DNA of 64,000 bases, taken from contig OX463815.1 of NCBI GenBank assembly GCA_949825045.1, positions 30,495,356 to 30,559,355 of the forward strand, written 5' to 3'. Numbering within the stretch: position 1 is the first letter of the stretch; each line of letters starts with the position of its first letter. Source of the stretch: Argyresthia goedartella (Eukaryota; Arthropoda; Insecta; Lepidoptera; Argyresthiidae). The position numbers and the translations under genes are program-made. The notes beneath the pieces were generated by a model. The model ran no database searches, was not told the DNA's origin, and saw only the letters and a program-made list of their open reading frames with translations. This document shows, piece after piece, positions 55,756 to 64,000 of the stretch.

Positions 55756-56213
55756 CTCAGAACTCTGTACTGTCACGGCGCGGCGGCGGGGCGGCGACAA
55801 AAAGTCAACCGTGCTTATCAACAATACTCTATGTTAGCTACCGCAGTGTTTGGTATAAAAAAATACTTCTTCGTTCAATTAGACTTCCAATTCAAACAGG
55901 GTTTGCTTGCAACATGATGAATTTATGAAGCATCTTGCAGTATAAATCATTATGAAAAAAAAACTACACAAATCTCTTGACTTGATTGACTGATATTCGT
56001 TGTGAAAAATGAACTGTGTATTGAAAGGCCTAGCTTTATGGATGACTACTAGACTAGGCGTCTTACGGTCCAACCTAGGTTATGGAGAGCTCTGCCTCTG
56101 CAACAAAACATTCGTGTTGGTCGAAAGATAATATTGAATCTGTGTTCCGGTCCGGGACAGTAGTTTGAGAATAGATTTGCGAACTGGCAACTCTAGGAAC
56201 GCCAACATCACAG

Positions 56214-56240
56214 GTCACGTGACGTGACGTTGTGGACGTG
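56214..56240. promoter_or_regulatory. ATF6/XBP1-like UPR element upstream of Sec61-alpha
   Basis: The palindrome GTCACGTGAC (56214-56223) overlaps TGACGTGA (56220-56227), followed by TGACGTTG and GGACGTG. TGACGTG(G/A) is the known ATF6/XBP1 site, and Sec61 genes are known targets of the unfolded protein response. The site is about 170 bp before the ATG. The transcription start is not mapped, so promoter location is inference. Confidence 0.45.
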
Positions 56241-56390
56241 TCATTTGAAGACGGCTCGCTGGCCGCCTTGCGCACGTTCATTTTCCTAAAAGTCGAGTCG
56301 GAGTGGTATTATTGAACAAAAGTTGAATGGTTTTAGACGAATTACTAAGTTACTTGTATAGTTAGGATAGTTAAATCTCAATAAATCAAA

Positions 56391-63722
<7,332 letters not shown>

Positions 63723-64000
63723 TGTTCCTAGCGGTATTGTAAGATGTTAGTGAAGTCGGTTGTTTCTTACTCTTTCAGGACTTATTGAACTAATATACCA
63801 TCTTTAATAAATTGCGCTAACGCCTTTGTTTAAAGCTATCTAGCTAGAGGTTTTATGGAGCGAAAAATCGATCTAACTTGGTAGTACTCAGGGAAACGAG
63901 TTTTCAGGCATATTATGGTAAGATCGATGACGATAAAATTCGCTGCAGTATGAAAATAAGCGATAGTAACAGGTACCACTTATCGATCACATAATCCAAA

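Noticed and set aside
56075..56281. 68-residue minus-strand frame upstream of Sec61-alpha
   Set aside because: It overlaps the likely promoter, has low-complexity Ser/Thr content and no family signature.

Overview
The window looks like nuclear DNA of an insect, most likely a lepidopteran. The evidence is intron-containing genes with insect-like proteins (the Sec61-alpha exons read almost exactly like the fly protein), a maT-type (DD37D) mariner, a BEL/Pao LTR element, many related non-LTR retrotransposon fragments, tRNA-derived SINEs and many MITEs. No bacterial-type operons, rRNA or tRNA genes were seen. The species cannot be fixed from the sequence alone.

Three conserved host genes form the skeleton. 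(1) The 3' part of a DNAJC14-type J-domain co-chaperone gene on the + strand (five exons, 4167-6267); its J-domain exons lie beyond the left edge. (2) A complete gene for the 40S ribosome-biogenesis factor TSR1 on the - strand (13 exons, 38199 down to 11946, 785 codons), convergent with DNAJC14 and inflated by repeats to 26 kb. (3) The first eight coding exons (306 codons) of the ER translocon subunit Sec61-alpha on the + strand from 56391; it runs off the right edge. The three jobs (ER co-chaperone, ribosome assembly, ER protein import) are housekeeping functions, and nothing suggests they are co-regulated as a unit.

The striking structure is in TSR1 intron 8 (15012-28344). An array of about 85 monomers of 81-86 bp fills it. 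The array is organised in part as a 12-monomer, 1-kb higher-order repeat and is enclosed by 23-bp terminal inverted repeats flanked by TA on both sides, so the satellite looks like the amplified interior of a Tc1/mariner-type MITE. Two later insertions break it: a 5'-truncated non-LTR element (20747-23509, 5-bp duplication) and a maT mariner (24762-27555), which is itself split by another 5'-truncated LINE (25017-26507, 7-bp duplication). A smaller tandem array bounded by inverted repeats sits in TSR1 intron 2 (36092-36543), so the architecture occurs twice in one gene. Intron 6 holds a diverged copy of exon 6 and a GC-rich hairpin.

The 18 kb between TSR1 and Sec61-alpha is mostly mobile DNA: SINEs in inverted orientation around a 32-bp-stem hairpin, a LINE with one frameshift (41.4-43.8 kb), a nearly pristine BEL/Pao element (46773-53238; LTRs differing at one position, 5-bp duplication, uninterrupted 1746-codon ORF), a decayed LINE and a hAT-type MITE with an 8-bp duplication. 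An ATF6/XBP1-like TGACGTGA motif lies just upstream of Sec61-alpha.
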